From Amycolatopsis tolypomycina (GTDB taxonomy: Bacteria > Actinomycetota > Actinomycetes > Mycobacteriales > Pseudonocardiaceae), in NCBI RefSeq assembly GCF_900105945.1, contig NZ_FNSO01000004.1, positions 3,038,001 to 3,102,000 of the forward strand: a stretch of 64,000 nt of DNA, in the 5' to 3' direction. The notes below the pieces were generated by a model. That model did not search any database. It was not told the DNA's origin and saw only the letters and a program-made list of their open reading frames with translations. The position numbers and the translations under genes were made by a program. Shown one piece after another: positions 33,846 to 44,600 of this stretch; the stretch's first letter is position 1, and every line of letters begins with the position of its first letter.

Positions 33846-35153
33846 ATGACTGCAGAGGTCCCGATCTACGACATCGTCGGCGTGGGCTTCGGACCGTCGA
33901 ACCTGGCCCTCGCGATCGCCCTCGCCGAGCACAACGCCGGTAGCGCCGCTCAAGGGAAGCCAGTGACCGCGCACTTCCTCGAGCGGCAGCCGCGCTTCGG
34001 CTGGCACCGCGGGATGCTGATCGACACCGCCACGATGCAGGTGTCGTTCCTCAAGGACCTGGTCACCATGCGGAACCCGACCAGCGAGTTCAGCTTCCTC
34101 AACTACCTGCACGCCGCCGGGCGGCTGGTCGACTTCATCAACCACAAGAACCTCTTCCCGCTGCGCGTGGAGTTCCACGACTACTTCGAGTGGGCGGCCG
34201 CGAAGGTCGACGACGTCGTCTCCTACGGCACCGAGGTCGTCGCGATCAAGCCGGTGTACGACGGTGGCGAGATCGCCTATTTCGACGTCGAGGCCTCGGA
34301 CGGTTCGTCGCTGCGGGCCCGGAACCTGGTGATGGGCACCGGTCTGCGCGCCCAGCTGCCCGACGGCGTCACCAGCGGCGAGCGGGTCTGGCACAACAGC
34401 GAGCTGCTGTTCCGCGTCGAGGGCCTGAAGAACGCCGACCCGAAGCGGTTCGTCGTGGTCGGCGCCGGCCAGAGCGCGGCCGAGGTCGCCGCGTTGCTGC
34501 ACGACGAGTTCCCGCGCGCCGAGGTGTGCGCGGTGTTCGCCCGCTACGGCTACAGCCCGGCCGACGACAGCTCGTTCGCCAACCGGATCTTCGCACCGGA
34601 GGCCGTCGACCAGTTCTACCGCGCGGGCGAGCCGGTCAAGGACCGCCTGATGCGCTACCACGGCGCCACGAACTACTCGGCCGTCGACATCGACCTGATC
34701 GACGAGCTCTACCGGCGGGTCTACCGCGAGAAGGTGCTGGGCGTGGAACGGCTGCGGCTGTTCAACGTCTCGCGCCCGGTCGAGGTCACCGACGCCGGGA
34801 CGGTGACGGTCGAGTCGTTGACGACCGGCGCGCAGACGGTCCTGGACGCCGACGCGGTCGTCTACGCCACGGGCTACCGGCCCGCGGACCCGACGCCGCT
34901 GCTCGGCGAACTGGGCCCGCGGTGCCTGCGTGACGACGAAGGCCGCCTCCGCGTCGAGCGCGACTACCGGCTGGTGACGGAAGCGCCCCTGCGCGGCGGG
35001 ATCTACCTGCAGGGCGGCACCGAGCACACGCACGGCATCACGTCGTCGCTGCTGTCGAACACCGCGGTGCGGGTGGGGGAGATCCTGCAGTCCGTCGTGG
35101 ACCGCCGGGTGGTCGCGGCGCCGGCCGGGGAGCTCGCCGTCAGCGCGCGGTGA
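33846..35153 (+). CDS. L-ornithine N5-monooxygenase (SidA/CchB-like)
   Basis: A 435-residue flavin N-hydroxylating monooxygenase. The FAD site is DIVGVGFGPSNLAL (residues 9-22), the NADPH site VVVGAGQSAAEVAALL (about 203-218), and the ATGYRP motif lies near 345. It uses NADPH and O2 to make N5-hydroxyornithine, the hydroxamate precursor. The conserved HRGMLIDTATMQVSFLKDLVT segment (split) fits ornithine hydroxylases. It is divergent from the formyltransferase gene behind an iron box. Its 3' end overlaps the convergent DinB-like gene by 14 nt. Confidence 0.92.
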   Translation: MTAEVPIYDIVGVGFGPSNLALAIALAEHNAGSAAQGKPVTAHFLERQPRFGWHRGMLIDTATMQVSFLKDLVTMRNPTSEFSFLNYLHAAGRLVDFINHKNLFPLRVEFHDYFEWAAAKVDDVVSYGTEVVAIKPVYDGGEIAYFDVEASDGSSLRARNLVMGTGLRAQLPDGVTSGERVWHNSELLFRVEGLKNADPKRFVVVGAGQSAAEVAALLHDEFPRAEVCAVFARYGYSPADDSSFANRIFAPEAVDQFYRAGEPVKDRLMRYHGATNYSAVDIDLIDELYRRVYREKVLGVERLRLFNVSRPVEVTDAGTVTVESLTTGAQTVLDADAVVYATGYRPADPTPLLGELGPRCLRDDEGRLRVERDYRLVTEAPLRGGIYLQGGTEHTHGITSSLLSNTAVRVGEILQSVVDRRVVAAPAGELAVSAR

Positions 35154-35625
35154 TCTGCTCCCGCAGGATGTCGCCGTGGCCGGTGTGGCGGGCGTACTCC
35201 TCGATCAGGAACAGGTAGACGAAGCGGAGGGTGACCTCGCCGACGACCGGGTGCGTCCACCGGTCGTCGAGCGAAAAGCCCGCCGCGATCTCGCGCGAAC
35301 GCCGGGTGGTCCGCTCGTGCTCGGCGATCACGTCGTCGATGGTTTCGCTGTCGGAGACGACGAAACTCGGGTCGCCGGGCGTCGACGGACCGTCGATCCC
35401 GGCTTCGTCCAGCCCGGCGATCAGCCACTGGAACCAGCGGCGCTCGGCGACGGCGGTGTGCTTGACCAGCGCGATCGGCGTGGTCAGGGACGGGACCAGC
35501 CGGATCCGGGCGTCGGCTTCCGAGAGGCCGCGCACGTTCTCGACGAGCGCGAGGCGGCCGCGGTCGAGCATGGCCTCCAGCAGTTCGCGCTCGGGGCCGG
35601 TGGTCTTTTCGGGCAGCACGTACAT
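35140..35625 (-). CDS. DinB/DUF664 family protein
   Basis: A 161-residue four-helix-bundle protein of the DinB superfamily. Putative metal ligands are His in VKHTAVAERRWFQ (about residue 56) and the HTGHGDILREQ pair near 148-151. In actinobacteria such proteins include mycothiol-dependent enzymes. No clear role in the siderophore locus is evident. It follows the importer ATPase gene (21 nt away) in the same direction and may be co-transcribed with it. A second, different member lies at 63188-63700. Confidence 0.8.
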   Translation of the reverse strand: MYVLPEKTTGPERELLEAMLDRGRLALVENVRGLSEADARIRLVPSLTTPIALVKHTAVAERRWFQWLIAGLDEAGIDGPSTPGDPSFVVSDSETIDDVIAEHERTTRRSREIAAGFSLDDRWTHPVVGEVTLRFVYLFLIEEYARHTGHGDILREQITAR

Positions 35626-35646
35626 GCGTGCCAGCTTGCCGGAGAT

Positions 35647-36456
35647 TCAGGCCTGGTGCACCGGCGCCGGGTGGTGGCGGCTGATCGGGATGACCATCGG
35701 CGTCCCGCTCACCGGGTCCGGGGTCACCTGGCAGCGCACGTCGAAGACCTCGTCGACCAGCTCTTCGGTGATCACGGCCGCCGGCTCGCCCGAGGCCACC
35801 ACCCGGCCCGCCTTCATCGCGATCACGTGGTCGGCGTACCGGCACGCCTGCGGCAGGTCGTGCAGCACCATCACCACCGTGCGGCCGTCGGCGCGGTTGA
35901 GGTCGACGACCAGGTCCAGCACGTCGATCTGGTGGGCCAGGTCCAGGTACGTCGTCGGCTCGTCGAGCAGCAGGACCGGCGTGTCCTGGGCGACCGCCAT
36001 CGCGATCCACGCGCGCTGGCGCTGGCCACCCGACAGCTCGTCCACCGGGCGGTCGGCCAGGTCCGTCAGCTCCGTGGCCGCCAACGCGGACGCGACCGCG
36101 CCTTCGTCCGATGTGGACCACTGCCGCCACCAGCTCTGGTGCGGGGCGCGGCCGCGGGCGACGAGGTCGGCCACCGTCATGCCTTCGGGCGCCACCGGGG
36201 ACTGCGGGAGGATGCCGAGGCGCTGGGCGACCTGGCGGGTCGGCAGGTCGTGGATCGACCGGCCGTCGAGGTAGACCCCGCCCGACTTCGGCGTCAGCAG
36301 CCGGGCCAGCGTGCGCAGCAGCGTCGACTTGCCGCACGCGTTCGCCCCGACGATCGCGGTGATCTTCCCCGCGGGGATGTCGAGGTCGAGGCCGTCGATG
36401 ACGACCCGGTCGTCGTAGGCGACGCGCAGGTCCTGCACGCGCAGGGACGGTGTCAT
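35647..36456 (-). CDS. Ferric-siderophore ABC transporter ATPase (FecE/FepC-like)
   Basis: A 269-residue ATPase: Walker [10 protein letters not shown] (the NACGKST form is typical of siderophore importers), Q-loop [12 protein letters not shown], signature [17 protein letters not shown] and Walker [17 protein letters not shown]. It powers import of the ferric siderophore through the two FecCD-type permeases encoded directly upstream (4-nt gap). The whole set is divergent from the NRPS gene and shares its iron-regulated promoter region. Confidence 0.93.
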   Translation of the reverse strand: MTPSLRVQDLRVAYDDRVVIDGLDLDIPAGKITAIVGANACGKSTLLRTLARLLTPKSGGVYLDGRSIHDLPTRQVAQRLGILPQSPVAPEGMTVADLVARGRAPHQSWWRQWSTSDEGAVASALAATELTDLADRPVDELSGGQRQRAWIAMAVAQDTPVLLLDEPTTYLDLAHQIDVLDLVVDLNRADGRTVVMVLHDLPQACRYADHVIAMKAGRVVASGEPAAVITEELVDEVFDVRCQVTPDPVSGTPMVIPISRHHPAPVHQA

Positions 36457-36460
36457 CTTC

Positions 36461-37519
36461 TCAGCCTCCGGAGCCGGATCGGTTGGCCCTGGCCAGCAGC
36501 CAGAGCAGCAGCGGGGCGCCCAGCGCGCCGGTCACGATGCCGACCGGCAGCGGCGACGCGGTGATGGTGCGGGCCAGGATGTCGCCGCCCAGCACCACGA
36601 CCGCGCCGGTGAGCGCGGACGCCGTCAGCGGCGGGGACGCCTGGCGCGCCAGGCGTTGCGCGATCTGCGGCGCGGTCAGCGCGACGAACGAGACCGGGCC
36701 CGCGGACGCCGTCGCGAAGGACACCAACCCCGCGCCGGACAGCAACAGGCCCAGGCGCACCGGCTGGACCGGCGTGCCGAGCCCGGCCGCCACGTCGTCG
36801 CCGAGCTGCAGCGTGCGCATCCACCGCGACAGGGCGAGCACGAGCGGCAGCAGCACCGCCAAAGCGCAGGCGAGCGGGACGACGTGCTCCCAGCCGCGGT
36901 TGTTCAGGTTGCCGACGAGCCAGCCGATCGACGCCTGGGCTTCGGTGATCTGCGCGCGGCTGAGCAGGTAGTCGGTCAGGCTGGTGCACATCGCGAAGAT
37001 CCCGATGCCCACCAGGATGATCCGGTAGCCGGTGGTGCCGCGCCGCCACGCCAGCGCGTACACGAGCAGCCCGGTCAGCAGCCCGCCGAGCAGGCCGAGC
37101 GTGGTGGTGCCGAGGCCACCGCCGAAGCCGAACGAGATCCCGGCGACGACGGCGGTGGCCGCGCCCGCGTTGATGCCGATCATGTCCGGGCTGGCCAGCG
37201 GGTTGCGCGTGATGGTCTGGAACACCGCGCCGGACGCGCCGAACGCGAGCCCGGCCAGCAGCCCGGTCAGCGCCCGCGGCAGCCGCAGCTCCTGCACGAT
37301 GTAGCCGGTGCCGCTGTCGCCGCCGCCGAACACCGCGGACAGGACGTCGGACACGCTCAGTGGGACGTCGCCGATCGTCATGCCCAGGCAGAACAACGCG
37401 AACGCCAGCACGGCGAGCGCCAGCGAGACGGCCACCAGCCGGAGCCGGACCCGGCCGGACACGGCGGGTTTCGCGAGGCGGAAGGTGACGCGGTCGCGCC
37501 GCACCTGCAGCAGGCTCAT
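36461..37519 (-). CDS. FecCD-family ferric-siderophore permease
   Basis: A 352-residue membrane protein with about nine or ten helices and the FecCD signatures [23 protein letters not shown] (in part), [18 protein letters not shown] and [13 protein letters not shown]. It pairs with the second permease to form the import channel. The ATG at 37519 overlaps the other permease's stop by one base (TGATG). Confidence 0.93.
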   Translation of the reverse strand: MSLLQVRRDRVTFRLAKPAVSGRVRLRLVAVSLALAVLAFALFCLGMTIGDVPLSVSDVLSAVFGGGDSGTGYIVQELRLPRALTGLLAGLAFGASGAVFQTITRNPLASPDMIGINAGAATAVVAGISFGFGGGLGTTTLGLLGGLLTGLLVYALAWRRGTTGYRIILVGIGIFAMCTSLTDYLLSRAQITEAQASIGWLVGNLNNRGWEHVVPLACALAVLLPLVLALSRWMRTLQLGDDVAAGLGTPVQPVRLGLLLSGAGLVSFATASAGPVSFVALTAPQIAQRLARQASPPLTASALTGAVVVLGGDILARTITASPLPVGIVTGALGAPLLLWLLARANRSGSGG

Positions 37520-38556
37520 CAGGACTCCACCAGCTTGCGGCGGCGGACCAGCCAGATGAAGAACGGCGCGCCGAGGAACGCGACGATCACGCCGGCGCGG
37601 ACTTCGCCGGGCCGCGCCATGATGCGGCCGAGGATGTCGGCGGCCAGCAGCAGGCACGGCGCGAGGACCGCGGTGTAGGGCAGCAGCCAGCGGTGGTCCG
37701 GGCCGATGACGAACCGGACGGCGTGCGGGACGATCAGGCCGAGGAACACGATCGGGCCGGCGACCGCGACGGAAGCGCCGGTCAGCAGCGTGATGGCCAG
37801 GGCGCCGCGCAGCCGCAGCGGGCCCAGCCGCCGGCCGAGCGCGACCGCGACGTCGTCGCCGAGCGCGAGGCTGTTCAGCGCCGGCCCGCTGGCGATCGCC
37901 AGCACCACGCCGACGAGGAGGAACGGCAGGACCCGCAGCAGCGAACCGCCGTCGACGCCGGCGAGTGACCCGGCCGACCAGAAGCGGTAGCGGTTGAGCG
38001 CCACCGGGTCCGACAGCACCATCGCGCTGGTGAACGAGCCGAGCAACGCCGTGACGGCGGCCCCGGCGAGGGCGAGCTTGACCGGGCTCGAGCCGCTGCG
38101 GCCGCGGGTGCCGAGGAAGTAGACGACCGCGGTCGCGGCGAGCGCGCCGGCGAAGGCGAACCAGATGTAGCCGTAGAGGGAGCCGACGCCGAGCACGGTG
38201 ATGGACAGGACGATGGCGAACGCGGCCCCGGCGCTGACGCCGAGCAGGCCCGGATCGGCCAGCGGGTTGCGGGTCAGCGCCTGCATGAGCGTGCCGGCCA
38301 GGCCGAGCGCGGCGCCGACCAGCACGGCCAGGAGGGTGCGCGGCATCCGGACACTGTGGATGATCACGGCGTCGGCCGAGCCGTCGTCGTGCCACAGCAC
38401 CTGCCACACCTCGCCGAACGAAATCTCCTTCGACCCCAGCCAGACGCTCAGCAGGCACAGGAAAACCAGGACACCGAGGGCGGCCAGCAGACCGAGCGCG
38501 CGGCCCGTGTGTGGCGGGCGTCGCTTGAGAGCGATCCCTCCGGGGTCTGTTCGCAC
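37519..38556 (-). CDS. FecCD-family ferric-siderophore permease
   Basis: A 345-residue permease with RMPRTLLAVLVGAALGLAGTLMQ (in part), TRNPLADPGLLGVSAGAAF and FLGLIVPHAVRF motifs. It starts at a GTG preceded by GGAGG. It is the first gene of the three-gene importer operon, divergent from the NRPS. The iron box at 38580 lies 24 nt upstream of the start codon. Confidence 0.93.
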   Translation of the reverse strand: MRTDPGGIALKRRPPHTGRALGLLAALGVLVFLCLLSVWLGSKEISFGEVWQVLWHDDGSADAVIIHSVRMPRTLLAVLVGAALGLAGTLMQALTRNPLADPGLLGVSAGAAFAIVLSITVLGVGSLYGYIWFAFAGALAATAVVYFLGTRGRSGSSPVKLALAGAAVTALLGSFTSAMVLSDPVALNRYRFWSAGSLAGVDGGSLLRVLPFLLVGVVLAIASGPALNSLALGDDVAVALGRRLGPLRLRGALAITLLTGASVAVAGPIVFLGLIVPHAVRFVIGPDHRWLLPYTAVLAPCLLLAADILGRIMARPGEVRAGVIVAFLGAPFFIWLVRRRKLVES

Positions 38557-38579
38557 CGCACCTCCGACTGGTACTGATT

Positions 38580-38598
38580 TTAGGTAAGGCTAACCGAT
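38580..38598. promoter_or_regulatory. Iron box 1 (importer/NRPS divergent region)
   Basis: TTAGGTAAGGCTAACCGAT closely matches the IdeR/DmdR consensus TTAGGTTAGGCTCACCTAA. It lies between the divergent importer and NRPS genes. Confidence 0.85.
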
Positions 38599-38624
38599 GG
38601 TACAGGAGTGCATCCTCACCATCC

Positions 38625-38643
38625 GTTTGTTAGGGTCACCTAA
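38625..38643. promoter_or_regulatory. Iron box 2 (NRPS promoter)
   Basis: GTTTGTTAGGGTCACCTAA matches 15 of 19 consensus positions and lies 50 nt upstream of the preferred NRPS start. Two boxes in the one intergenic region suggest separate control of each direction. Confidence 0.7.
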
Positions 38644-38692
38644 GTTTGCGCCCCGATCGGGGCGCCGTGAGCAGCGGGAGGCTGGTCTACCG

Positions 38693-41600
38693 GTGAGCAA
38701 CGGTGACGCTGTGCAGCAGGTGTCGAGGCTCGGCTTCTGGCGTGACCGCCTCGCCTCGGCGCCCAAGGAGCTGCCGCTGCCGGTCGACCGGCCCCACCCC
38801 GCGGAGCCCGGCGCCCCGGTGCTGCTCGGCCGGCCGGTGCCCGAGGCCGACGAGCTGACCCTGCTGGCGGCGTTCGCGGTGCTGGTGTCCCGCTATGCGG
38901 GAACCGTCGACGTCCTGCTGGGGATCGGCTCGCTGGTGCCGCTGCGGGTGGACCTGGGCGGCTCGCCCGGGTTCGCCGACGTCGTGGCCCGGGTGCGCGA
39001 GGCGCGCGAGGAGGCGCTGGCGCACGAGGTGCCCTTCGCCGACCTGGTCGCCGAGCTGGACCCCGAGCCCGGTCGCGGGGGAGCGCTGCTCGTCAACGTC
39101 GGCTTCGGCGCCGAAACGGACCTTCCGCTGGACCTGAACCTGACCGCCGGCGGCCTGTACTACCGCGCCGACGTGCTCGACGAGTCCACTGTGGACCGCG
39201 TGCTCGGCCACCTGGGGAACCTCCTCGCCGCGGCGGCCGAACGTCCACAGTGGCCGGTCGACCGGCTCCCCCTGATGACCGCGCCGGAACTGCACCGCCT
39301 TCTCGAGGACTGGAACGACACGGACTTCGCGGCGCCCCTGGCGACGCTGCCGGAGCTCTTCGCCGCCCGCGTCCACGAGGCACCCGACGCCGTGGCTCTC
39401 GTCTTCGAGGACACGGAACTCACCTACGCCGAACTCGACGCCCGCGCGAACCGGCTGGCCCACGTCCTCATCGGCCGGGGCGCCGGTCCCGAGCAGGTCG
39501 TCGCGCTCGCCGTGCCGCGCTCGGCCGACATGATCGTCGCCGAGCTGGCCGTGCTCAAGGCCGGGGCCGCCTACCTGCCGCTGGACCCGGACTACCCGGC
39601 CGAGCGCATCGCGTTCATGGTCGCCGACGCGCGCCCGGTCTGCGTGGTGACCACCGGCGAACTGGCCGGGCTCTTCGACGGCGACGTCCTGCTCCTCGAC
39701 GAGATCCGCCTCGACGACGTCCCGGCGACCGACCCGGCCGCGGCGATCGTCCCGGCCAACGCCGCCTACGTCATCTACACCTCCGGCTCCACCGGACGCC
39801 CCAAGGGCGTGGTGGTGTCCCACGCGGGGGTCGCGAAGCTCGTCGCGACGCAGTCCGAACGCTTCGGCGTCGGCCCGCACAGCCGGGTGCTGCAGTTCGC
39901 GTCGCCGAGCTTCGACGTCGCCTTCTGGGACCTCTGCCTGGGGTTGCTCTCCGGCGGCCGGCTGGTGGTCGTCCCGGCCGAACGCCGGGTGCCCGGCCCC
40001 GAGCTGGCCGAATACGCGCACGCCCACGGCGTCGACTTCATGATCCTGCCGCCCGCCCTGCTCGCCGAGTTCCCCGAGGACTGCGACCTGCCGCGGGACA
40101 GCGTGCTGCTCGCGGGCACCGAACGCGTGTCGCCGGAGCTGGTGCGGCGGTGGGCGCCGGGGCGGCGGATGTTCAACGCCTACGGCCCGACCGAGGCCAC
40201 GACCAACTCGACGCTCGGCCTCTGCGACCCGGAGATCGCGCCCGGCTCGGCCGTGCCGATCGGCGTGCCCGACCCCGGCACCCGGGCGTACGTCCTCGAC
40301 GCGCACCTCGCGCCGGTCCCGGTCGGCGTGGTGGGGGAGCTGTACCTCGCCGGAAGCGGCCTGGCGCGCGGGTATCTCGGGCGGCCGGGGCTGACGGCGG
40401 AGCGGTTCGTCGCCGACCCGTTCGGCTCCGGCGGACGGCTGTACCGGACGGGTGACCTGGTCAAGTGGCTGCCGGACGGGCGGCTGGTGTTCCTCGGCCG
40501 GGCCGACGACCAGGTCAAGATCCGCGGCTACCGGATCGAGCTGGGCGAGATCGAGTCGGTGCTCGCCGAACACCCGCGGGTCGGCCAGTCGGTCGTCGTC
40601 GCGCAAGACGGGCAGCTGATCGCCTACGCCGTGCCGGTTCCCGACCGCGACGAGGCGGCCGAGCAGGGCCACGTCGACGAATGGCACGACGTCCACGAGG
40701 AGATGCTCGCCGGCTCCCAGGGCATCGAAGAGAACTTCGCGGGCTGGAACTCCAGCTACGACGGCACCGAGATCCCCCTCGACGAGATGCGAGAGTGGCA
40801 CGCGGCGACCATCGACCGCATCCGTTCCTTGGCCACCAACGGGGCACTTTCACGTAAAAGTGCCCCGTTGGGGCGGGTGCTGGAGATTGGCGTCGGCAGC
40901 GGGCTCATCCTGTCGCGGATCGCCCCGGACGCCGAAACCTACTGGGGCGTCGACCTTTCCGAGAGCGCCGTCGAGAACGTCCGGCGCGAGGTCGCGGCCA
41001 CGTCCTATGCGGCCAAGGTCCACCTCGCCGCCCGCCCGGCGCACGACCTGGGCGAGCTGCCGGACGAGCCGTTCGACACGGTGATCGTCAACTCCGTCGC
41101 CCAGTACTTCCCGAGCGCCGACTACCTCGCCGAAGTCGTGAAGACCGCCGCTTCGCTGCTGGCCCCCGGCGGGACGATCTTCCTCGGCGACATCCGCAAC
41201 CTGCGTTCGCTGCGGGCCTTCCGCACCGCCGTCGAGCTGCACCGCGGCCGGACCGACGTCGCCGCGGTCGACCAGGCCATCGCCCGCGAAGGCGAGCTGG
41301 TCCTCGACCCGGACTTCTTCCCGGCACTGGCCCGCGGCCTCGACGGCTTCGACGACGTCGACCTGTGGGTCAAGCGCGGCCACACGCACAACGAGCTGAC
41401 CCGGCACCGCTACGACGTCGTGCTGCGGAAGGCACCGCGGCCCGAGCCCGCCGAAGAGCAGGTCGTCGCGTTCGGCGATCTCGGGGCGGTGGAACGGTTC
41501 CTGACCGCCGAGACCCCGGACCGGCTGCGGGTCACGGCGATCCCGGACGCGCGGCTGGCCGGCGAGCTGGCCGCGGTCCGCGCCCTCGACACCGGCGACG

Positions 41601-44600
41601 CCGACGCGGCACTGGCCGCCCTCGGCCACCGCGACGGCGTCGACCCGGAAGAGCTGCACGCCCTCGGCGAGCGGGCCGGCTACCGCGTCGCGGTCACCCT
41701 GGCAGCCGACGGCGGCGAGCTGGAGGCGGTCTTCACGCGCCCCAATGTGGCGTTGGGTGCGTTGGACGCACCCAACGCCACATTGGGGCGTTCGGGCGGC
41801 CCCGCCTACCGGCCTGTGCGGCAGACCGGCGCGCCCGGCTCGTACGCCAACAACCCCGCCGCCCGGCGGGAAACCGGTGCGCTTGTCGCGTCGCTGCGGG
41901 CGCACGTGCGGGACCGGTTGCCGCTGTACATGGTGCCCTCGGCGTTCGTCGTGCTCGACAAGCTGCCCGTGCTCGCCTCCGGCAAGCTGGACCGCAAGGC
42001 CCTGCCCAGCCCGGAACGGTTCACCGCCGGGCCCGGCCGTGCGCCGCGCAACCCCGTCGAGCAGCTGCTGTGCGAGATGTTCGCCGACGTCCTGGGTGTC
42101 CCGCAGGCCGGACCGGACGACGACTTCTTCGCCCTCGGCGGGCATTCGCTGCTCGCCACCCGGCTGATCCAGCGGATCCGCGCGGCCGTCGGCGCCGAGG
42201 TGGGAGTGCGGGCGGTGTTCGACGCCCCGACGCCGGCCGGGCTCGCGGAGCTGCTCGCCGGGGCCGTCACCGGGACCGAACGCCGTCCGCTCACCCGCGT
42301 CACCGAGCGGCCGGAGCGGCTGCCGCTGTCGTTCGCGCAGCAGCGGCTGTGGTTCCTGCACGGCCTCGAAGGCGGCTCGGCGACCTACAACGTCCCGCTC
42401 GTCATGCGCCTGGCCGGGGAACTCGACGTCGACGCCCTCCGCGAAGCGCTCAACGACGTCGTCGACCGGCACGAGGCACTGCGGACGGTCTTCCCCGTCG
42501 TCGACGGCGTCCCGTACCAGCAGATCCTGCCCGAAGGAACCGTCGAACTCGCCGTCCGCGCGGTGTCCGATGTGGACGGCGAGGTGGCCCGGCTGGTCCG
42601 TGGCGTGTTCGACCTCGGTGCCGGCGTGCCGGTGCGCGCGGAGCTGCTCTCGGACGGCCCGCGGCGCCACGTGCTGGTCCTCGTCGTGCACCACATCGCC
42701 GCCGACGGCTGGTCGCTGTCCCCGCTGTGGCGCGACATCGCCACCGCCTACGGTGCCCGCCTGCGCGGCGAAGCGCCCTCGTGGACGCCGTTGCCGGTGC
42801 AGTACGCGGACTACACGCTCTGGCAACGCGACCTCCTGGCCACCGAAGAAGCCGCGCAGCTCGACTACTGGCGCGAAACGCTCGACGGCCTGCCCGACCG
42901 CATCGCGCTCCCGCTCGACCGGCCGCACCCGGCGATGTCCGCCTACCGCGGCGGGTTCTTCACCTTCGCCTGGGACGCCGGGCTCCAGGCCGGGCTCGCC
43001 GACCTCGCCCGCGCCTGCGGGGCCAGCCCGTTCATGGTCGTGCACGCGGGCCTGACCGCCCTGCTGTCCCGACTCGGCGCCGGCACCGACATCCCGATCG
43101 GCACCCCGATCGCCGGCCGCGCCGACGCCGCGCTCGACGACCTCGTCGGATTCTTCGTGAACACGCTGGTCCTGCGCGTGGACACCGGCGGTGACCCGTC
43201 TTTCCGCGACCTCGTGGCCCGGGTCCGCGAGCGCAGCCTCGACGCCTACGCCCACCAGGACGTCCCGTTCGAGCGGCTGGTCGAAGCGGTGAACCCGGCC
43301 CGGTCGCTGGCGCACCACCCGCTGTTCCAGACCATGCTCGCCTGGCAGAACACCCCCGGCAGCGGCGTCGAGCTGCCCGGCCTGACCGTGACCGAGCAGC
43401 CCGTCGGCACCGGCACGGCCAAGTTCGACCTCTGGTTCTCCTTCACCGAGGCGGCCGACGGCCTGCACGGCCAGGCCGAGTTCAACGCCGAGGTGTTCGA
43501 CAAGGCCACCGTGACCGGTCTCCTCGGCCGCCTGGAAACCCTGCTCCGCCAGGTCGTCGCCGCCCCGGACCGCCGCCTCGGCTCCCTCGACGTGCTGACG
43601 GCGGCCGAGCGTGACGGCCTCGAAAAGACCTGGTCAGGCGCGACCCAGGACGTTCCCGCGGTCACCGTGCCCGAGCTGTTCGCCGCCCAGGTCGCCCGCA
43701 CCCCGGACCACCCCGCGCTGGTCTTCGAGGACGAGGAGCTCACCTACGCCGAACTCGACGCGGTCTCGAACCGCCTCGCCCGGGTGCTGGCCGCGCGCGG
43801 CGCCGGGCCGGAACGCGTGGTCGCCTTGGCGCTGCCCCGCTCGACGCACCTGGTCACGGCGATCCTCGCCGTCCTCAAGACGGGCGCGGCCTACCTGCCG
43901 CTCGACCCCGGCTACCCGGCCGACCGCATCGCCTTCATGCTCGACGACGCCGACCCGGCGCTGGTGCTGGCCGTCGCGGAGACCGCCGTCCCGGGTGCGC
44001 TGCTGCTGGACGACCCCGGCACCCTGGCCGGGATCTCCGCCGAACCCCTGGAGGCCGTGCTCCGGCCGGAAAACCCGGCGTACGTCATCTACACCTCCGG
44101 GTCGACCGGACGGCCCAAGGGCGTCGTCGTCCCGCACGCCGGGATCGTCAACCGGCTGCTCTGGATGCAGGACGAATACGGCCTCACGGCCGAAGACCGC
44201 GTGCTGCAGAAGACGCCGTCCAGCTTCGACGTCTCGGTGTGGGAGTTCCTCTGGCCGCTGTTCACCGGCGCCACCGAGGTGCTCGCCCGGCCGGACGGGC
44301 ACAAGGACCCCGCCTACCTCGCCCGGCTGATCCGCGACCGCGGCGTCACGACCGTCCACTTCGTCCCGTCGATGCTCCAGGTCTTCCTCCAGGAACCGGC
44401 GGCGGCCGGCTGCACGAGCCTGCGCCGCGTGCTGTGCAGCGGCGAGGCCCTGCCCCTCGACGCCGTCACGCAGTTCGGCCAGGTTCTCGACGCCGAACTG
44501 CACAACCTCTACGGCCCGACCGAAGCCTCGGTCGACGTCACGGCCCACCGGACGTCCACGGAGGACACTTCCGTCCCGATCGGACGTCCGGTGTGGAACA

